Notes: generated by a model not told the origin, from the sequence alone. A stretch of 64,000 bases of DNA from Brachyspira pilosicoli P43/6/78 (GCF_000325665.1 NC_019908.1:62001-126000), one strand, 5' to 3'. Shown: positions 1 to 9,528, counted from the first letter of the stretch. Translations and numbers: made by a program.

Positions 1-1
1 A

Positions 2-109
2 ATATCAATATTTACAGTTAAAGATAATTTAACTGATAAGATAAAAGAAGCTTTAAGGGAATCTAAAGAAACAGAAAGCCCTGTTATAGTTTATCAAAAA
101 GGAATATAA
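2..109 (+). CDS. C-terminal end of an unidentified protein (5' truncated by window edge)
   Basis: An open frame enters from the left edge and ends with TAA at 107-109, giving 35 visible residues that end in VIVYQKGI. The GTG of the next gene lies two bases further on and its Shine-Dalgarno-like AAGGA lies inside this gene's last codons, so the two are probably translated from one message. The visible piece is too short to recognise a family. Confidence 0.55.
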   Translation: MSIFTVKDNLTDKIKEALRESKETESPVIVYQKGI

Positions 110-111
110 TA

Positions 112-1473
112 GTGGAATTTTCAATTATACTTATAATGATGCTAATAGTTGTATTGGGAGTTGCAACTAATTTTATTGTAAAGAGCGGTTCTTATCCTGC
201 CAAATTAAAACGCATTACTCAATTTTATGAAGATGGTAATGTTGAACTTGCAATGAAAGAAATCAATGAACTTGACCCGAAATTTAGAAAAGACCCAATT
301 ATATTATGGTATAGTGCCAATTTATATTATAAACAAAATCAGTATATATTGGCTATGGCGGCATTGCAATCTATGTTAGACGGTGCTTATTTTACTAAAG
401 ATATTACCGAATTAAAGGTGCGTGAGTTTTTGGCTAATATTTATGAAGAGACTGGAAACTCTAAAAAGGCTTTAGATGAATATGATTATATAATAAAAAT
501 AAAAAATCAGGATTATGATTCTTTATATAAAGCAGGTCTTATATCTTATCAAAGCGGTGAGTGGATATTGGCTCAAAAATATTTGTCATTGGCAGCTACA
601 CGTAATGACAGCAATCCTGAATTATTGTATATGCTTGCTTTTTCTTATTATAAAATGAGAAGCTATCATGCAGCTCAGCAAAATATTGAAAAGGCTATAG
701 CTTTGGATTCCTCTAATTATAATTATCATTTACTTTATGGAAGGATATTATCAGCATCTAGAGATTTCCAAAATGCTGTAAAAGAATTAGAAATATCTTA
801 TGACAGCAGTTTTATAGATAATAAGGATAGTATATCATTAGATTTGGCTAATTCTTATTATGAGCTTGGAGATTATGATAAGGCTAATAAATATTATAGA
901 GAAGTACTTACTAAAGATAATATTGCAAATGAGAAAGTTGTAGATGAAAGATATAGATATGCTGAAACTTTGGTTAAACAAAAACATTTTGAAGAGGCTG
1001 TTAAACAGTGGGAGATAATAAAATCTATAAGAAACATATATTTAGATGTTGATCAGAAATTAAAAACTTATAGTTCTATCATAGCTAATAATGCATTTAG
1101 AACAGCTTTGGAAATGGACGTTATTGATTATTTGGAAAAACATTTCTATAGAATATTAACTTTAAATGGATATATTGTAACAGACCATACTAAAAAATCT
1201 GATAGTTTAGTTTTCTTTGTAACTATTAAGAAATTTGGTTCTGAAGGTCAATCATATAAGAGTACTTTTGCTTTGGATACTTCTGGATATCCTATGAGAC
1301 AAAATACTGTAGATGAGTTTATGGATTATGCTAGGGCGTATAAGAGTGCTCACTCATTCTTAATTAGTATAGGTGATTTTGCTCCTAATTTGAAAGTTGA
1401 TGATACTGTTATGATTATAGAGCCTGAAAGATTTGAAGCTATTATTGAAGGCGTTATATCATTCAGCGACTAA
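112..1473 (+). CDS. membrane-anchored TPR protein
   Basis: A 453-residue protein starting at GTG. Residues about 4-24 form one hydrophobic segment (IILIMMLIVVLGVATNFIV), read as an uncleaved membrane anchor or signal anchor. Residues about 35-330 are helical repeats of the tetratricopeptide type, with recurring patterns such as LLYMLAFSYYKMRSYHAAQQ and LANSYYELGDYDKANKYY. The last ~110 residues are not repeat-like and I do not recognise them. TPR arrays hold protein partners, so a scaffolding role at the inner membrane is inferred. Its position two bases after the preceding stop, and the TPR lipoprotein and TPR membrane protein further along, suggest an envelope-related cluster. No function can be named. 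Confidence 0.85.
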   Translation: MEFSIILIMMLIVVLGVATNFIVKSGSYPAKLKRITQFYEDGNVELAMKEINELDPKFRKDPIILWYSANLYYKQNQYILAMAALQSMLDGAYFTKDITELKVREFLANIYEETGNSKKALDEYDYIIKIKNQDYDSLYKAGLISYQSGEWILAQKYLSLAATRNDSNPELLYMLAFSYYKMRSYHAAQQNIEKAIALDSSNYNYHLLYGRILSASRDFQNAVKELEISYDSSFIDNKDSISLDLANSYYELGDYDKANKYYREVLTKDNIANEKVVDERYRYAETLVKQKHFEEAVKQWEIIKSIRNIYLDVDQKLKTYSSIIANNAFRTALEMDVIDYLEKHFYRILTLNGYIVTDHTKKSDSLVFFVTIKKFGSEGQSYKSTFALDTSGYPMRQNTVDEFMDYARAYKSAHSFLISIGDFAPNLKVDDTVMIIEPERFEAIIEGVISFSD

Positions 1474-1574
1474 TTATTTTTGTAAAGTTCTATATTGCAA
1501 AAAAAAGTAAAAACTCTTACTTGCAAAAAAAGAAAAATATATTATTCTTTTTTTTAAAAATGTTTGGAGTTTTT

Positions 1575-2753
1575 ATGATTAAGAAAGTATTATTATTAGT
1601 TTTATTTTTATTTGTTGCTTGTAATAATAAAGATAATTTGGATAAAAATCAAGAAAATACTGAAAATATAGAAAATAATTATATAGATACTAATCAAAAC
1701 GCTTTACCTGAAACAACAACTACTACTACCGTTAAAAGTGATGGTGATTACAATGAATGGTTTTCGCCTTATACTTTTATGAAAAATGATAATGGCTCTA
1801 TGGCTCAATTAGCTTTGAATGATATGGTTTTGCCGGAATATAATATTGCTCAATTTAGATTTACTTACATAGATGAAAATTTAATAAAGACTTATTTTTA
1901 TTCTAATGCCACTATTGATAATGACGGAGCTGATATGTATGCTCAGTCTGATACAGGCTATACAATAAGAGGCAATTATTATAATAAAAACTTTACCATT
2001 ACAACAAAAATAGATGAAGTAGATATTAGTGCTTCAGATTTTATTTCTGCTGTATCATACAATTATTTATACACAAACTCATCTCAAAATGATTCTCTTG
2101 GAAATGGTTCTACTTTCTTTTATAAAGATTCTATATTTGTTATTATTCCAAAAGATACAAATAATTTAGAAGTTTATGATAAAATAACTTTGGATATTAA
2201 TAATAATATTGATAATATTGTACGTGATGAAAGATTATGGTTAAAAAATGAAACTCTTCCTTTCTTTGAAAAGGCTATGAGTGATTTTTATAATGACTGG
2301 TATACAAACTCGGATTTTAATTATGAGTATATAGCTGGTAAAGATATATTATATTTTAATGATACAACAATATCTATAAATAGCTATTCTTCTATCTATA
2401 TGGGAGGAGCTCATGGCGTTTATAATAATACATCTTTAGTTTATTCTCTTAAAGACGGAGAAAAAATCTCAATTACAAATTTAATAAAAGATTTTAAAGA
2501 TGAAAAATTGCGTATAAGTATGAAATCTAAGCTTCTTTCTATAAGCGACAGAACAGAAGAAGATTATTTAGTTCCTTTAGATGAAATAACTTTAGAAGAT
2601 ACTAGTTTTTATGTATATAAAGACGGCATTCACTTTGTATGGCCTATTTATACTATTACAGCATATGTTCAAGGTGAAACAGAAATAGTTTACTCTTTTG
2701 ACGAAATAAGACCTTTTGTAAACGAAGAGTACTTATATATATTAGAGGAATAA
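1575..2753 (+). CDS. lipoprotein with DUF4163/DUF3298-type domains
   Basis: The start at 1575 is chosen because TTTGGAG lies just upstream and it gives a clean lipoprotein signal (MIKKVLLLVLFLFVAC); an in-frame ATG at 1521 would add 18 residues with no ribosome site. The protein is 392 residues. After the acylated Cys comes a low-complexity Asn/Asp/Thr linker, then an extracytoplasmic domain. The motif MGGAHGVYNN followed by a segment on 'K-DGE-I-ITNLI' is the hallmark of DUF3298, usually found C-terminal to DUF4163 in RsiV/PdaC-like proteins. Those relatives bind lysozyme or act on peptidoglycan, but no catalytic residues are evident here, so the role is only inferred to be at the cell envelope. 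Confidence 0.8.
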   Translation: MIKKVLLLVLFLFVACNNKDNLDKNQENTENIENNYIDTNQNALPETTTTTTVKSDGDYNEWFSPYTFMKNDNGSMAQLALNDMVLPEYNIAQFRFTYIDENLIKTYFYSNATIDNDGADMYAQSDTGYTIRGNYYNKNFTITTKIDEVDISASDFISAVSYNYLYTNSSQNDSLGNGSTFFYKDSIFVIIPKDTNNLEVYDKITLDINNNIDNIVRDERLWLKNETLPFFEKAMSDFYNDWYTNSDFNYEYIAGKDILYFNDTTISINSYSSIYMGGAHGVYNNTSLVYSLKDGEKISITNLIKDFKDEKLRISMKSKLLSISDRTEEDYLVPLDEITLEDTSFYVYKDGIHFVWPIYTITAYVQGETEIVYSFDEIRPFVNEEYLYILEE

Positions 2754-2782
2754 TAGTTTTGTATGTAGTATAGTTTATGAAC

Positions 2783-2811
2783 TTGACTTTTAATAGTAAA
2801 TTTGCTATACT
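2783..2811 (+). promoter_or_regulatory. sigma-70-type promoter for the 102-residue Cys-rich protein
   Basis: TTGACT at 2783-2788, 17-bp spacer, TATACT at 2806-2811. The start codon is about 40 bases downstream at 2852. Confidence 0.6.
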
Positions 2812-2851
2812 GTATTCATAAAACAATATAATTAATTTATGGTAAGTATTT

Positions 2852-3160
2852 ATGACTGAAGAACAAAATGAACAATCTCCAGAATGTGGAGGTATTTATT
2901 GTGCTAATTGCAGGTATTGTGTACTTTTTAGAAAGGCTAGCGGAATAGACGGCTCACAATATTTGCTAAGAGTAAAATGTACTCAGGAACAATGGCGTAA
3001 AAAACTTGGTGAAGAAAAAATGTACAAGTATTTTACAGTTGCAAGAAGAACTGTAGAAAAATGCGACGATTATAAGGATATGGGAGATTTAAGAAGTTTC
3101 CTAAAAATCTTACGCAAAAGTTTGCCAGTACGCGATGAAGTCTATTCTATAAAAAAATAG
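2852..3160 (+). CDS. small Cys-rich protein, unknown function
   Basis: A 102-residue soluble protein with no signal peptide. Four cysteines cluster near the N-terminus (CGGIYCANCRYC) and two more follow in VKCTQEQW and EKCDDY, a spacing compatible with binding zinc or an iron-sulfur centre. The C-terminal part is basic and helical (LRSFLKILRKSLPVRDE). It has its own promoter and sits ten bases before a lipoprotein gene. I do not recognise the family; a metal-binding role is inferred only from the cysteine pattern. Confidence 0.75.
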   Translation: MTEEQNEQSPECGGIYCANCRYCVLFRKASGIDGSQYLLRVKCTQEQWRKKLGEEKMYKYFTVARRTVEKCDDYKDMGDLRSFLKILRKSLPVRDEVYSIKK

Positions 3161-3172
3161 TGGATTTTATTG

Positions 3173-3610
3173 GTGAAAAAAACTTATTATTTATTGCTTA
3201 TTTTTGCTTTATTTACAATCTCTTGTGCTACAACTGTAAAAGTTGATGCAGAAGAAAGGTATCCTAAAATCATAGCAGAAAAAGCTTATACTGAATTTAA
3301 TAATAAAAGATATAAAACTGCTATAGCATACTATCAGTATATCATAGATAATTTTGATAGAAATAATTTTGCTAAAGATGTTTCTTGGGCTTATTATGAG
3401 ATTGGTTTCTGTTATTATTATCAGAATAAGTATGAAGAGGCTATAGATTATTTTAATATTGTTATCAATGATTTTGCTGTTTTGCCTCCTAAAGTATTAG
3501 CTCAAAAAGTTATGCAAGATATTTATACTAAAAAACCAAAATTGAAACCTATTGAAACAGTAGAAGAAGTAATAATTGATGAAGATATTGAGCAAGTAGT
3601 GGAAGAATAA
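3173..3610 (+). CDS. TPR-containing lipoprotein
   Basis: A 145-residue lipoprotein: the signal MKKTYYLLLIFALFTISC ends in a lipobox-like ISC. The GTG at 3173 is preferred over the TTG one codon earlier because it yields the standard M-K-K start. The mature part carries two TPR-like helix pairs (KAYTEFNNKRYKTAIAYYQY and YYEIGFCYYYQNKYEEAIDY) and an acidic tail. The layout resembles a short BamD/YbgF-type periplasmic TPR lipoprotein, but it is too short for BamD. Its TAA overlaps the ATG of the next gene (TAATG), indicating translational coupling. Confidence 0.8.
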   Translation: MKKTYYLLLIFALFTISCATTVKVDAEERYPKIIAEKAYTEFNNKRYKTAIAYYQYIIDNFDRNNFAKDVSWAYYEIGFCYYYQNKYEEAIDYFNIVINDFAVLPPKVLAQKVMQDIYTKKPKLKPIETVEEVIIDEDIEQVVEE

Positions 3611-5331
3611 TGAAAAAAATTAGTATAATGCTAAGATTGATACTAAGCTTTTCTATTATTAGTATTATTTCAATATTGTTTATATTCTTGCTATATAATA
3701 TATATACTAGAGGCGAAGGTAAAGTATATGATTTGCCGGTATATATTTTTGTTTCACTTCTTATATACAAAAACTTTATTCCTTTTATTATAGCTTTAAG
3801 TGTATATTCTGCATTCTTTAAAGGCTCTTATTTGCCAGGATTACAAATATCTAGAATGATTGCTATACCTATTGCTTTAATAGTTGTATTAACAGCATTC
3901 TTTGCTTTTTATGATTATTTCTTGGCTAATAAATTGGTGTATGCGTTAAAAGAATACAATACAAATAAAGATTATAAACATTTCAATCAGTATAAATTAT
4001 CGCTTAAAGAATATGAATATCAAAGGGCTCAGCAGGAATTTGATAATGGTAATTTGAATGAGGCTGAGAAGTTCGCTAGAAACGCTTTAATATATGATAG
4101 AAATGATGGTAATATTTTATTATTATTAAAGGATATTGAAAATAAAAGAATTGAATTGGAAGAGATTGCAAATACTGATAGGGCTACTTATGTAAATAAT
4201 TTGCTTTCTCAAGGTTCTAGAGCATTTAGTCTTTCAAATTATAATCTTGCTAATAGATATTATACTGATGTGCTTAAAATTGATAGATATAATCCTTTAG
4301 CTATTTATTATCTTAATAAAATTAGCATTATACAAAATAATAAGCCTCTATATATTGGTAAAAACTTTTATGAATCATTAGCATACGGCAAGCTTGCAGA
4401 TACTATAGAATTATATAGAAAAGGAAGTTTTTGGAAGGCATATAGCAGTATATCTAATTTGTATGTTAATTATCCTAATATAAATGAAATTGGCATCTAT
4501 TATTCCTTGATAGTTGATAGTATTAATAGATATGATTTTTTTATAGACAGAGCACATGAGATTAGAAAGTTTTTTATAGATGATTATTATTCTATAACAA
4601 ATACCACTATGCTAGAAAATAATGGTATTACTTTAATGCTCAATAATAATACTATGCTTTGTGCTCTTTATAGTATTTTCTTTGGAGAGTCATTATATTT
4701 ATATGATGTATCCATTATTAATTTAGATAATCAATTAAAAGCTACAAATAAAGTAATATATAAATATGGTAAAATAACTGATTCATTTAATAATCCAGAT
4801 ATGAAAAATATTATTTTAAAAGCAAAATTTAATGATTTGAATAATACTTATGATAATAATAATTTAAATGAAAATATTATAAGTATTAATATATCTGATA
4901 GTGCTATAAAAAATATTAAAGATTATGCATTTAGAGTATTAGCTTATACAGGATTAAAAGATATTATAAGTTTAAAATCTGAGCTTCCTTCTTTTGGTTA
5001 TTCTAACGATGTTATAATTGATATTTTATTTAAAAAGATTTTAACGCCAATTTATTATTTACTTTTATTTATAATAATAGCATATTTCTCATTTAGATAT
5101 AATATTTATATTAAAAAAGATGTTTCCTTTGGTGTAGTTTCCAATTTAATAGGTATTATTGGTACTATATTATTTGTATTGCTTTATGTTATAGCGGTTG
5201 ATTATATATCATCACATATATTAATGCTTTTAGGTATTAATGTGAGTATTATAATAATGTTAGTTTTTGCTGTGGTAATGATATTAGCTTTGCTGCTTCA
5301 GATGTCAAGAATAAATAAATATGTTAAATAA
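3610..5331 (+). CDS. multi-pass membrane protein with central TPR region
   Basis: A 573-residue protein. About three hydrophobic segments lie in residues 8-105, a soluble TPR-containing part follows (QRAQQEFDNGNLNEAEKFAR near residue 140, SRAFSLSNYNLANRYYTDVL near 205), then an unrecognised domain rich in Asn, and about four hydrophobic segments between residue 470 and the C-terminus. It is translationally coupled to the TPR lipoprotein before it (1-base overlap) and overlaps rsmA by 11 bases. Coupling to a lipoprotein with the same repeat type suggests that the two proteins work together at the envelope. No family recognised. Confidence 0.8.
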   Translation: MKKISIMLRLILSFSIISIISILFIFLLYNIYTRGEGKVYDLPVYIFVSLLIYKNFIPFIIALSVYSAFFKGSYLPGLQISRMIAIPIALIVVLTAFFAFYDYFLANKLVYALKEYNTNKDYKHFNQYKLSLKEYEYQRAQQEFDNGNLNEAEKFARNALIYDRNDGNILLLLKDIENKRIELEEIANTDRATYVNNLLSQGSRAFSLSNYNLANRYYTDVLKIDRYNPLAIYYLNKISIIQNNKPLYIGKNFYESLAYGKLADTIELYRKGSFWKAYSSISNLYVNYPNINEIGIYYSLIVDSINRYDFFIDRAHEIRKFFIDDYYSITNTTMLENNGITLMLNNNTMLCALYSIFFGESLYLYDVSIINLDNQLKATNKVIYKYGKITDSFNNPDMKNIILKAKFNDLNNTYDNNNLNENIISINISDSAIKNIKDYAFRVLAYTGLKDIISLKSELPSFGYSNDVIIDILFKKILTPIYYLLLFIIIAYFSFRYNIYIKKDVSFGVVSNLIGIIGTILFVLLYVIAVDYISSHILMLLGINVSIIIMLVFAVVMILALLLQMSRINKYVK

Positions 5332-6172
5332 TGTATATTCAAAATCAGAAATTACTGAATATTTAAAGAGTAAGTCTATATTCCCAAATAAAAATAGAGG
5401 TCAAAATTTTTTATGCGACAGAAATATTGCTTCTAATATAGCAAACACTGTGCCAAAAGATATTTTGAGAGGTGATTATGCTATAGAGATAGGAGGGGGA
5501 TTAGGCTCTTTAAGTAATGTGCTTGTTGATATATATAAAAATAATCTTACTATAGTTGAATATGATAATGCTTTGTATAATCATTTGAAAGAAACTTATA
5601 AAGATATAAATATTATTCATAATGATATACTAAAAGTTGATATTAACGATATAGATAAAAAGAAAAACTTTGATGTATACGGCAATATTCCATACAATAT
5701 AGCAAGTCCTATAATAGAGTGGCTTTTTTGTGATTGCTATAATAGGTGGAATTATGCTGTTTTTATGGTGCAAAGTGATTTTGCAAATAGGTTAATTGCC
5801 AAAGAGGGCAGTGAAGATTATTCTGCTTTAACATTGTTTGCAAGTTTTATGTCTGATATTAAATTAGAGTACAATGTATCAAAAGAAGTTTTTTATCCAA
5901 TACCCAAAGTAACATCATCTATTATAAGCATTAAGCCTAAAGAAGTTGATTTAAGTATGCTTAATATTTTTAAATCTGTTTCAAAGACATTGTTTCACAA
6001 CAGAAGAAAAACTATAAAAAATAATTTCCTAAAATCTCCATACATTGATATTGATAAATATAAAATAGATGAAATATTAGAAAAGGCAAATATTGATAAA
6101 GAGATTAGAGGGGAGTCTTTGAGTATAGAAAAAGTAAAAGAACTTTCTCTAATAATAAAAGATTATATTTAA
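5321..6172 (+). CDS. rsmA: 16S rRNA (adenine1518-N6/adenine1519-N6)-dimethyltransferase RsmA
   Basis: A 283-residue SAM-dependent methyltransferase that dimethylates two adjacent adenines in the 3'-terminal hairpin of 16S rRNA, a late step of small-subunit maturation. Visible family motifs: GQNFLCD near the N-terminus, the SAM-binding glycine loop AIEIGGGLGSLSNVL, and the catalytic NIPYNIASPI (motif IV, NxPY). The C-terminal half contains the expected YPIPKVTSSIISI and FHNRRKTIKNN elements. Length is normal. It begins inside the upstream membrane-protein gene (11-base overlap) and its end overlaps the convergent lipoprotein gene by four bases. Confidence 0.95.
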   Translation: MLNNVYSKSEITEYLKSKSIFPNKNRGQNFLCDRNIASNIANTVPKDILRGDYAIEIGGGLGSLSNVLVDIYKNNLTIVEYDNALYNHLKETYKDINIIHNDILKVDINDIDKKKNFDVYGNIPYNIASPIIEWLFCDCYNRWNYAVFMVQSDFANRLIAKEGSEDYSALTLFASFMSDIKLEYNVSKEVFYPIPKVTSSIISIKPKEVDLSMLNIFKSVSKTLFHNRRKTIKNNFLKSPYIDIDKYKIDEILEKANIDKEIRGESLSIEKVKELSLIIKDYI

Positions 6173-6693
6173 TTATTATCTCTTTGTTTTATTGAGTTTA
6201 TTATACCATTTATAGTTTTATCATCTTTTTTGCTGTTAGCATTATATATAGCAGTTATTTGAATGATGTTATTTCCGTTTATCATTATAAAGCTTCTTTG
6301 ATATGTTTTGTTTGGTCCATAGTAATAGCTAATTAACATATCGTAGGCATTAGTTTGTTCTTTGTAGTATCCTTCTTTTTCTACCTTTACTTCTTTTAAT
6401 ACTTTATTATTTATTACACCATTTATTATGCCTTCTTTTGAGGCTAGTATATCTATTGGATAATTAGATTTTGTATATGAAACATTGTATATAGAGGTTT
6501 TTGTTTCTATGCCGTATGAATCTATTATTTTAAAGTTTGGATTATATTCTATCATATTGTTTATATAATTTTGCTCGAAGTTTTCTGGTATATCTATTGT
6601 TATATCATCGAAGATTATAGTTATGTTTTCTATTTTTTTACAAGATGATAGAATTATAGTGATAAGTAAAATATATAATAATTTTTTATTCAT
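6169..6693 (-). CDS. small lipoprotein, unknown function
   Basis: A 174-residue predicted lipoprotein: MNKKLLYILLITIILSSC gives an LSSC lipobox. The mature protein has alternating strands and a line such as SFIMINGNNIIQITAIYNAN that resembles small secreted beta-sandwich domains of the PsbP/DUF type, but I cannot assign a family. It is convergent with rsmA and overlaps its stop codon. A role at the outer or inner membrane surface is inferred from the lipid anchor only. Confidence 0.75.
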   Translation of the reverse strand: MNKKLLYILLITIILSSCKKIENITIIFDDITIDIPENFEQNYINNMIEYNPNFKIIDSYGIETKTSIYNVSYTKSNYPIDILASKEGIINGVINNKVLKEVKVEKEGYYKEQTNAYDMLISYYYGPNKTYQRSFIMINGNNIIQITAIYNANSKKDDKTINGIINSIKQRDNN

Positions 6694-6757
6694 AATAATT
6701 TATTATACATTAATAGTATTTTTAAAGCAAAAAAATATCAAATTTTAATATAAAAAG

Positions 6758-6785
6758 TTGTAAAAATATTTCTATGTTTTATAAT
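6758..6785 (+). promoter_or_regulatory. candidate promoter for pyk
   Basis: TTGTAA at 6758-6763, 16-bp spacer, TATAAT at 6780-6785, 28 bases before the pyk start. The -10 is perfect and the -35 is weak. Confidence 0.45.
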
Positions 6786-6812
6786 GTTTTCTATAAGAGG
6801 TGGTAAAATATT

Positions 6813-8246
6813 ATGAGAAAAACAAAAATAATAGCAACTTTAGGACCTAGATGGTCTAATGAAGAAATGGTAAAAAAGATAATAGAGAATGGCGCTAATG
6901 TATGCAGGCTTAATTTTTCATTTGGAAGCTATGATGAACATTTAGAGAGAATAAACATAATAAGAAAAGTTTCTGATGAGTTGGGTAAACCTGTAGCTAT
7001 ATTAGCAGATTTGCAGGGACCTAAAATAAGAATAGGTAAGCTAAAAGAGAATATCACTGTAAAAGAAGGCGACATTGTAAAATTAAGCGGACATAAAGAA
7101 ACTAATGATGAAAGCATAATACCTACTACGCATGAAAACATTGCTCATGATGTAAAGAGCGGTTCATTGCTTTTGATAGCTGACGGTACTATACAGCTTA
7201 TAGTGGAATCTAGTGATGAGGCTTCAAAACTTGTTGTATGTAAGGTTATAACTGGAGGTACTATATTAAGCAGTAAGGGTATTAATTTGCCTGGTGCTCA
7301 TGTAACAACAGAAGTTTTAACAGAAAAAGATGTTAGTGATGCTTTATTTGCTGCTAAAAACGGTGCTAATTATTTGGGTATGAGTTTTGTAAGAAGAGCA
7401 GAAGATGTTATAAGACTTAGAAAGATATTAGATGATAATAATTTTCAGCATGTTGGAATTGTGTCAAAAATAGAAAATACAGAATCATTAGAAAATTTGG
7501 AAAGTATAATAAAAGTGTCTGATGGTGTAATGGTGGCAAGAGGAGACTTGGGAGTAGAGATACCATTTGGAGAGGTTCCTGTTTGGCAGAAGAAGATACT
7601 AAAAATGGCAAACGATATGGGTAAGATTACAATAATAGCTACCCAAATGCTTGAGAGTATGACAAAAAGCCCTGTTCCTTCAAGGGCAGAGGCTAGCGAT
7701 GTTGCTAATGCTGTATTAGACGGTACTGATGTTGTGATGATGTCTGCTGAGACTGCTTCGGGAGATTATCCTATAGAGTCTGTTAAGGCTATGGTTTCTA
7801 TAGTAGAGGCTGCTGAGAAATCTGTTAATAAAACTTCTCATGACAATATGACTTATTTAGACAGCGGAGTTAATGATGCTTTGGCTGATAGTGCTTCTTA
7901 TTTATCATATAGTTTAGATAATAAGGCGATAATAGCTCTTTCAAGGTCTGGAAGAACAGTTAGAAATCTATCTAAAAAAAGACCAAAAACTCCTATAGTA
8001 TTTATGTCTGCTGATAGTAATCTTTGTAATGGTCTTGCTATATGTCATAATGTTTATACTATACATATGCCTGAAGATTTGAATTTTAGTGCTGGTATTA
8101 ACCATGGAGGCGAGATTAACATACTTGAAGATACTTTGGTAGAGCATAAATTAGCAGAACATGGCGACAGAATAATAGTAGTGAGCGGCAGCAAATGGCA
8201 GGGTAGGTGGCAAGAGAATAGCGTTCGTATAGTAGTTATGCACTAA
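6813..8246 (+). CDS. pyk: pyruvate kinase
   Basis: A 477-residue glycolytic enzyme converting phosphoenolpyruvate and ADP to pyruvate and ATP. Visible: N-terminal KTKIIATLGPRW, phosphate/metal region CRLNFSFGSYDEH and ILADLQGPKIRIGKL, the domain with ARGDLGVEIPF, and the signature TIIATQMLESMTKSPVPSRA followed by MMSAETASGDYP. The SAETA form is closer to the PykA than to the PykF type (SGETA). The C-terminal domain ends with a GDRIIVVSGS allosteric-domain strand. AGAGGTGG precedes the ATG. It has its own candidate promoter and a candidate terminator, so it appears monocistronic. Confidence 0.96.
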   Translation: MRKTKIIATLGPRWSNEEMVKKIIENGANVCRLNFSFGSYDEHLERINIIRKVSDELGKPVAILADLQGPKIRIGKLKENITVKEGDIVKLSGHKETNDESIIPTTHENIAHDVKSGSLLLIADGTIQLIVESSDEASKLVVCKVITGGTILSSKGINLPGAHVTTEVLTEKDVSDALFAAKNGANYLGMSFVRRAEDVIRLRKILDDNNFQHVGIVSKIENTESLENLESIIKVSDGVMVARGDLGVEIPFGEVPVWQKKILKMANDMGKITIIATQMLESMTKSPVPSRAEASDVANAVLDGTDVVMMSAETASGDYPIESVKAMVSIVEAAEKSVNKTSHDNMTYLDSGVNDALADSASYLSYSLDNKAIIALSRSGRTVRNLSKKRPKTPIVFMSADSNLCNGLAICHNVYTIHMPEDLNFSAGINHGGEINILEDTLVEHKLAEHGDRIIVVSGSKWQGRWQENSVRIVVMH

Positions 8247-8284
8247 ATTTGTATGTAAAAGAATAGTTATTTCTTATCATTTTT

Positions 8285-8316
8285 CGACCTTTTAAACAAA
8301 AAAGTCGGTAATTTTA
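8285..8316 (+). terminator. weak candidate terminator after pyk
   Basis: CGAC-C-TTTT ... AAAA-AA-GTCG inverted repeat (8285-8307) followed by a short ATTTT stretch. The T tract is poor, so termination may be partial. Confidence 0.4.
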
Positions 8317-8332
8317 AAGTTGCAAAATAGAC

Positions 8333-8361
8333 TTGACAAATTTAGTATATTTTGTTTTAAT
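8333..8361 (+). promoter_or_regulatory. promoter for fabG
   Basis: TTGACA at 8333-8338, 17-bp spacer, TTTAAT at 8356-8361, 37 bases before the fabG ATG. Confidence 0.6.
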
Positions 8362-8397
8362 TAATGTAAGCGTAGTTAAATAATTTTAGGGATAATT

Positions 8398-9147
8398 ATG
8401 GATTTAAATCTTAAAAATAAAATAGCTTTAGTAACAGGCGGAAGCAGAGGAATAGGAAAAAAAATAGCAGAGGCTTTGGCTAATGAAGGAGCTAATGTTG
8501 TTGTTACTGCTACAAATATTAATAAAGCTCAAGAAGTTGCTGATGAATTAAAATCAAAATACAATGTAGAGACACTTGCTTTAGTTCATGATGTAAAATC
8601 TAGCGAATCTTGTAAAGATGTTGTTGCTAAAACTATAGAGAAATTTGGTTCTATTGATATATTAGTTAATAATGCTGGTATTACTAGAGATATGCTAGTT
8701 ATACAAATGGACGACAGTGCTTGGAACGATGTTATAGATACTAATTTATCTGGAGCATTTTACACTTCAAGAGAAGCTGCTAAAAGCATGTTAAGAGCAA
8801 GAAAGGGTAAGATAATTAATATATCAAGCGTTATAGGAAAAATGGGTAATGCTGGTCAGGTGAATTATGCTGCAGCTAAGGCTGGTATTATAGGTATTAC
8901 TAAATCTATGGCGAAAGAGTTTGCTCCTCGAGGAATATGCGTTAATGCTATAGCACCTGGATTTATTCAAACAGATATGACTGGTGTACTTGCTGAAGAT
9001 GCTGTAAAAAAGATAATGGATATTACACCTTTAAAAAAGTTAGGTAATGCTGAAGATGTTGCTAATATAGTTGTATTTCTTGCATCAGATTTGAGCAATT
9101 ATATAACAGGGGAAGTTATAGCCGTTGACGGCGGAATGTCTATGTAA
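8398..9147 (+). CDS. fabG: 3-oxoacyl-[acyl-carrier-protein] reductase
   Basis: A 249-residue short-chain dehydrogenase that reduces 3-oxoacyl-ACP to 3-hydroxyacyl-ACP with NADPH in type II fatty-acid synthesis. It shows the Rossmann TGGSRGIGKKIA, the NNAG motif (ILVNNAGITRD), the catalytic Ser in INISSVIG, the Tyr/Lys pair in NYAAAKAG, and the family ending ITGEVIAVDGGMSM. Length is typical. It is followed by acpP and fabF in the same direction, its direct partners in the elongation cycle. Confidence 0.96.
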   Translation: MDLNLKNKIALVTGGSRGIGKKIAEALANEGANVVVTATNINKAQEVADELKSKYNVETLALVHDVKSSESCKDVVAKTIEKFGSIDILVNNAGITRDMLVIQMDDSAWNDVIDTNLSGAFYTSREAAKSMLRARKGKIINISSVIGKMGNAGQVNYAAAKAGIIGITKSMAKEFAPRGICVNAIAPGFIQTDMTGVLAEDAVKKIMDITPLKKLGNAEDVANIVVFLASDLSNYITGEVIAVDGGMSM

Positions 9148-9218
9148 TAGTTAATAAAGTTGCTTTGCACTTTATAATAAATTAAAAATAATAATAAATT
9201 AATAAAAGGAGATTCAAC

Positions 9219-9455
9219 ATGGCATTAATCGATGAAATTAAGGATGTTGTTGCTAATCAATTAAACATTTCAGACAAAAGTAAAATCACAGATACAGCTT
9301 CTTTCGTAGATGATTTGAACGCTGATTCACTTGATTTAGTAGAACTTATTATGGAATTAGAAAAACGTTATGATATCAAAATTCCTCAAGAAGAACAAGA
9401 AAAAATTAAAAATGTAGCTGATGCTGCTAAATATATTGAAGAGCATAAGAAGTAA
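9219..9455 (+). CDS. acpP: acyl carrier protein
   Basis: A 78-residue acidic protein that carries the growing acyl chain on a 4'-phosphopantetheine arm. The attachment serine is in the family motif DDLNADSLDLVEL. AAAGGAG lies seven bases before ATG. The 71-base gap after fabG contains a TATAAT, so extra transcription from here is possible. A strong hairpin terminator follows the gene, which would give acpP a higher transcript level than fabF. Confidence 0.97.
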   Translation: MALIDEIKDVVANQLNISDKSKITDTASFVDDLNADSLDLVELIMELEKRYDIKIPQEEQEKIKNVADAAKYIEEHKK

Positions 9456-9475
9456 TTTTCTTAAAGATATTAATT

Positions 9476-9506
9476 ATTCCCGTAATATTTTTGCGGGAAT
9501 TTTTTA
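9476..9506 (+). terminator. intrinsic terminator between acpP and fabF
   Basis: A 7-bp perfect stem ATTCCCG (9476-9482) / CGGGAAT (9494-9500), followed by TTTTTATTTA. It sits only 22 bases before the fabF start, so fabF depends on read-through or a hidden promoter. Confidence 0.8.
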
Positions 9507-9528
9507 TTTATAACATATAGGAGTTATT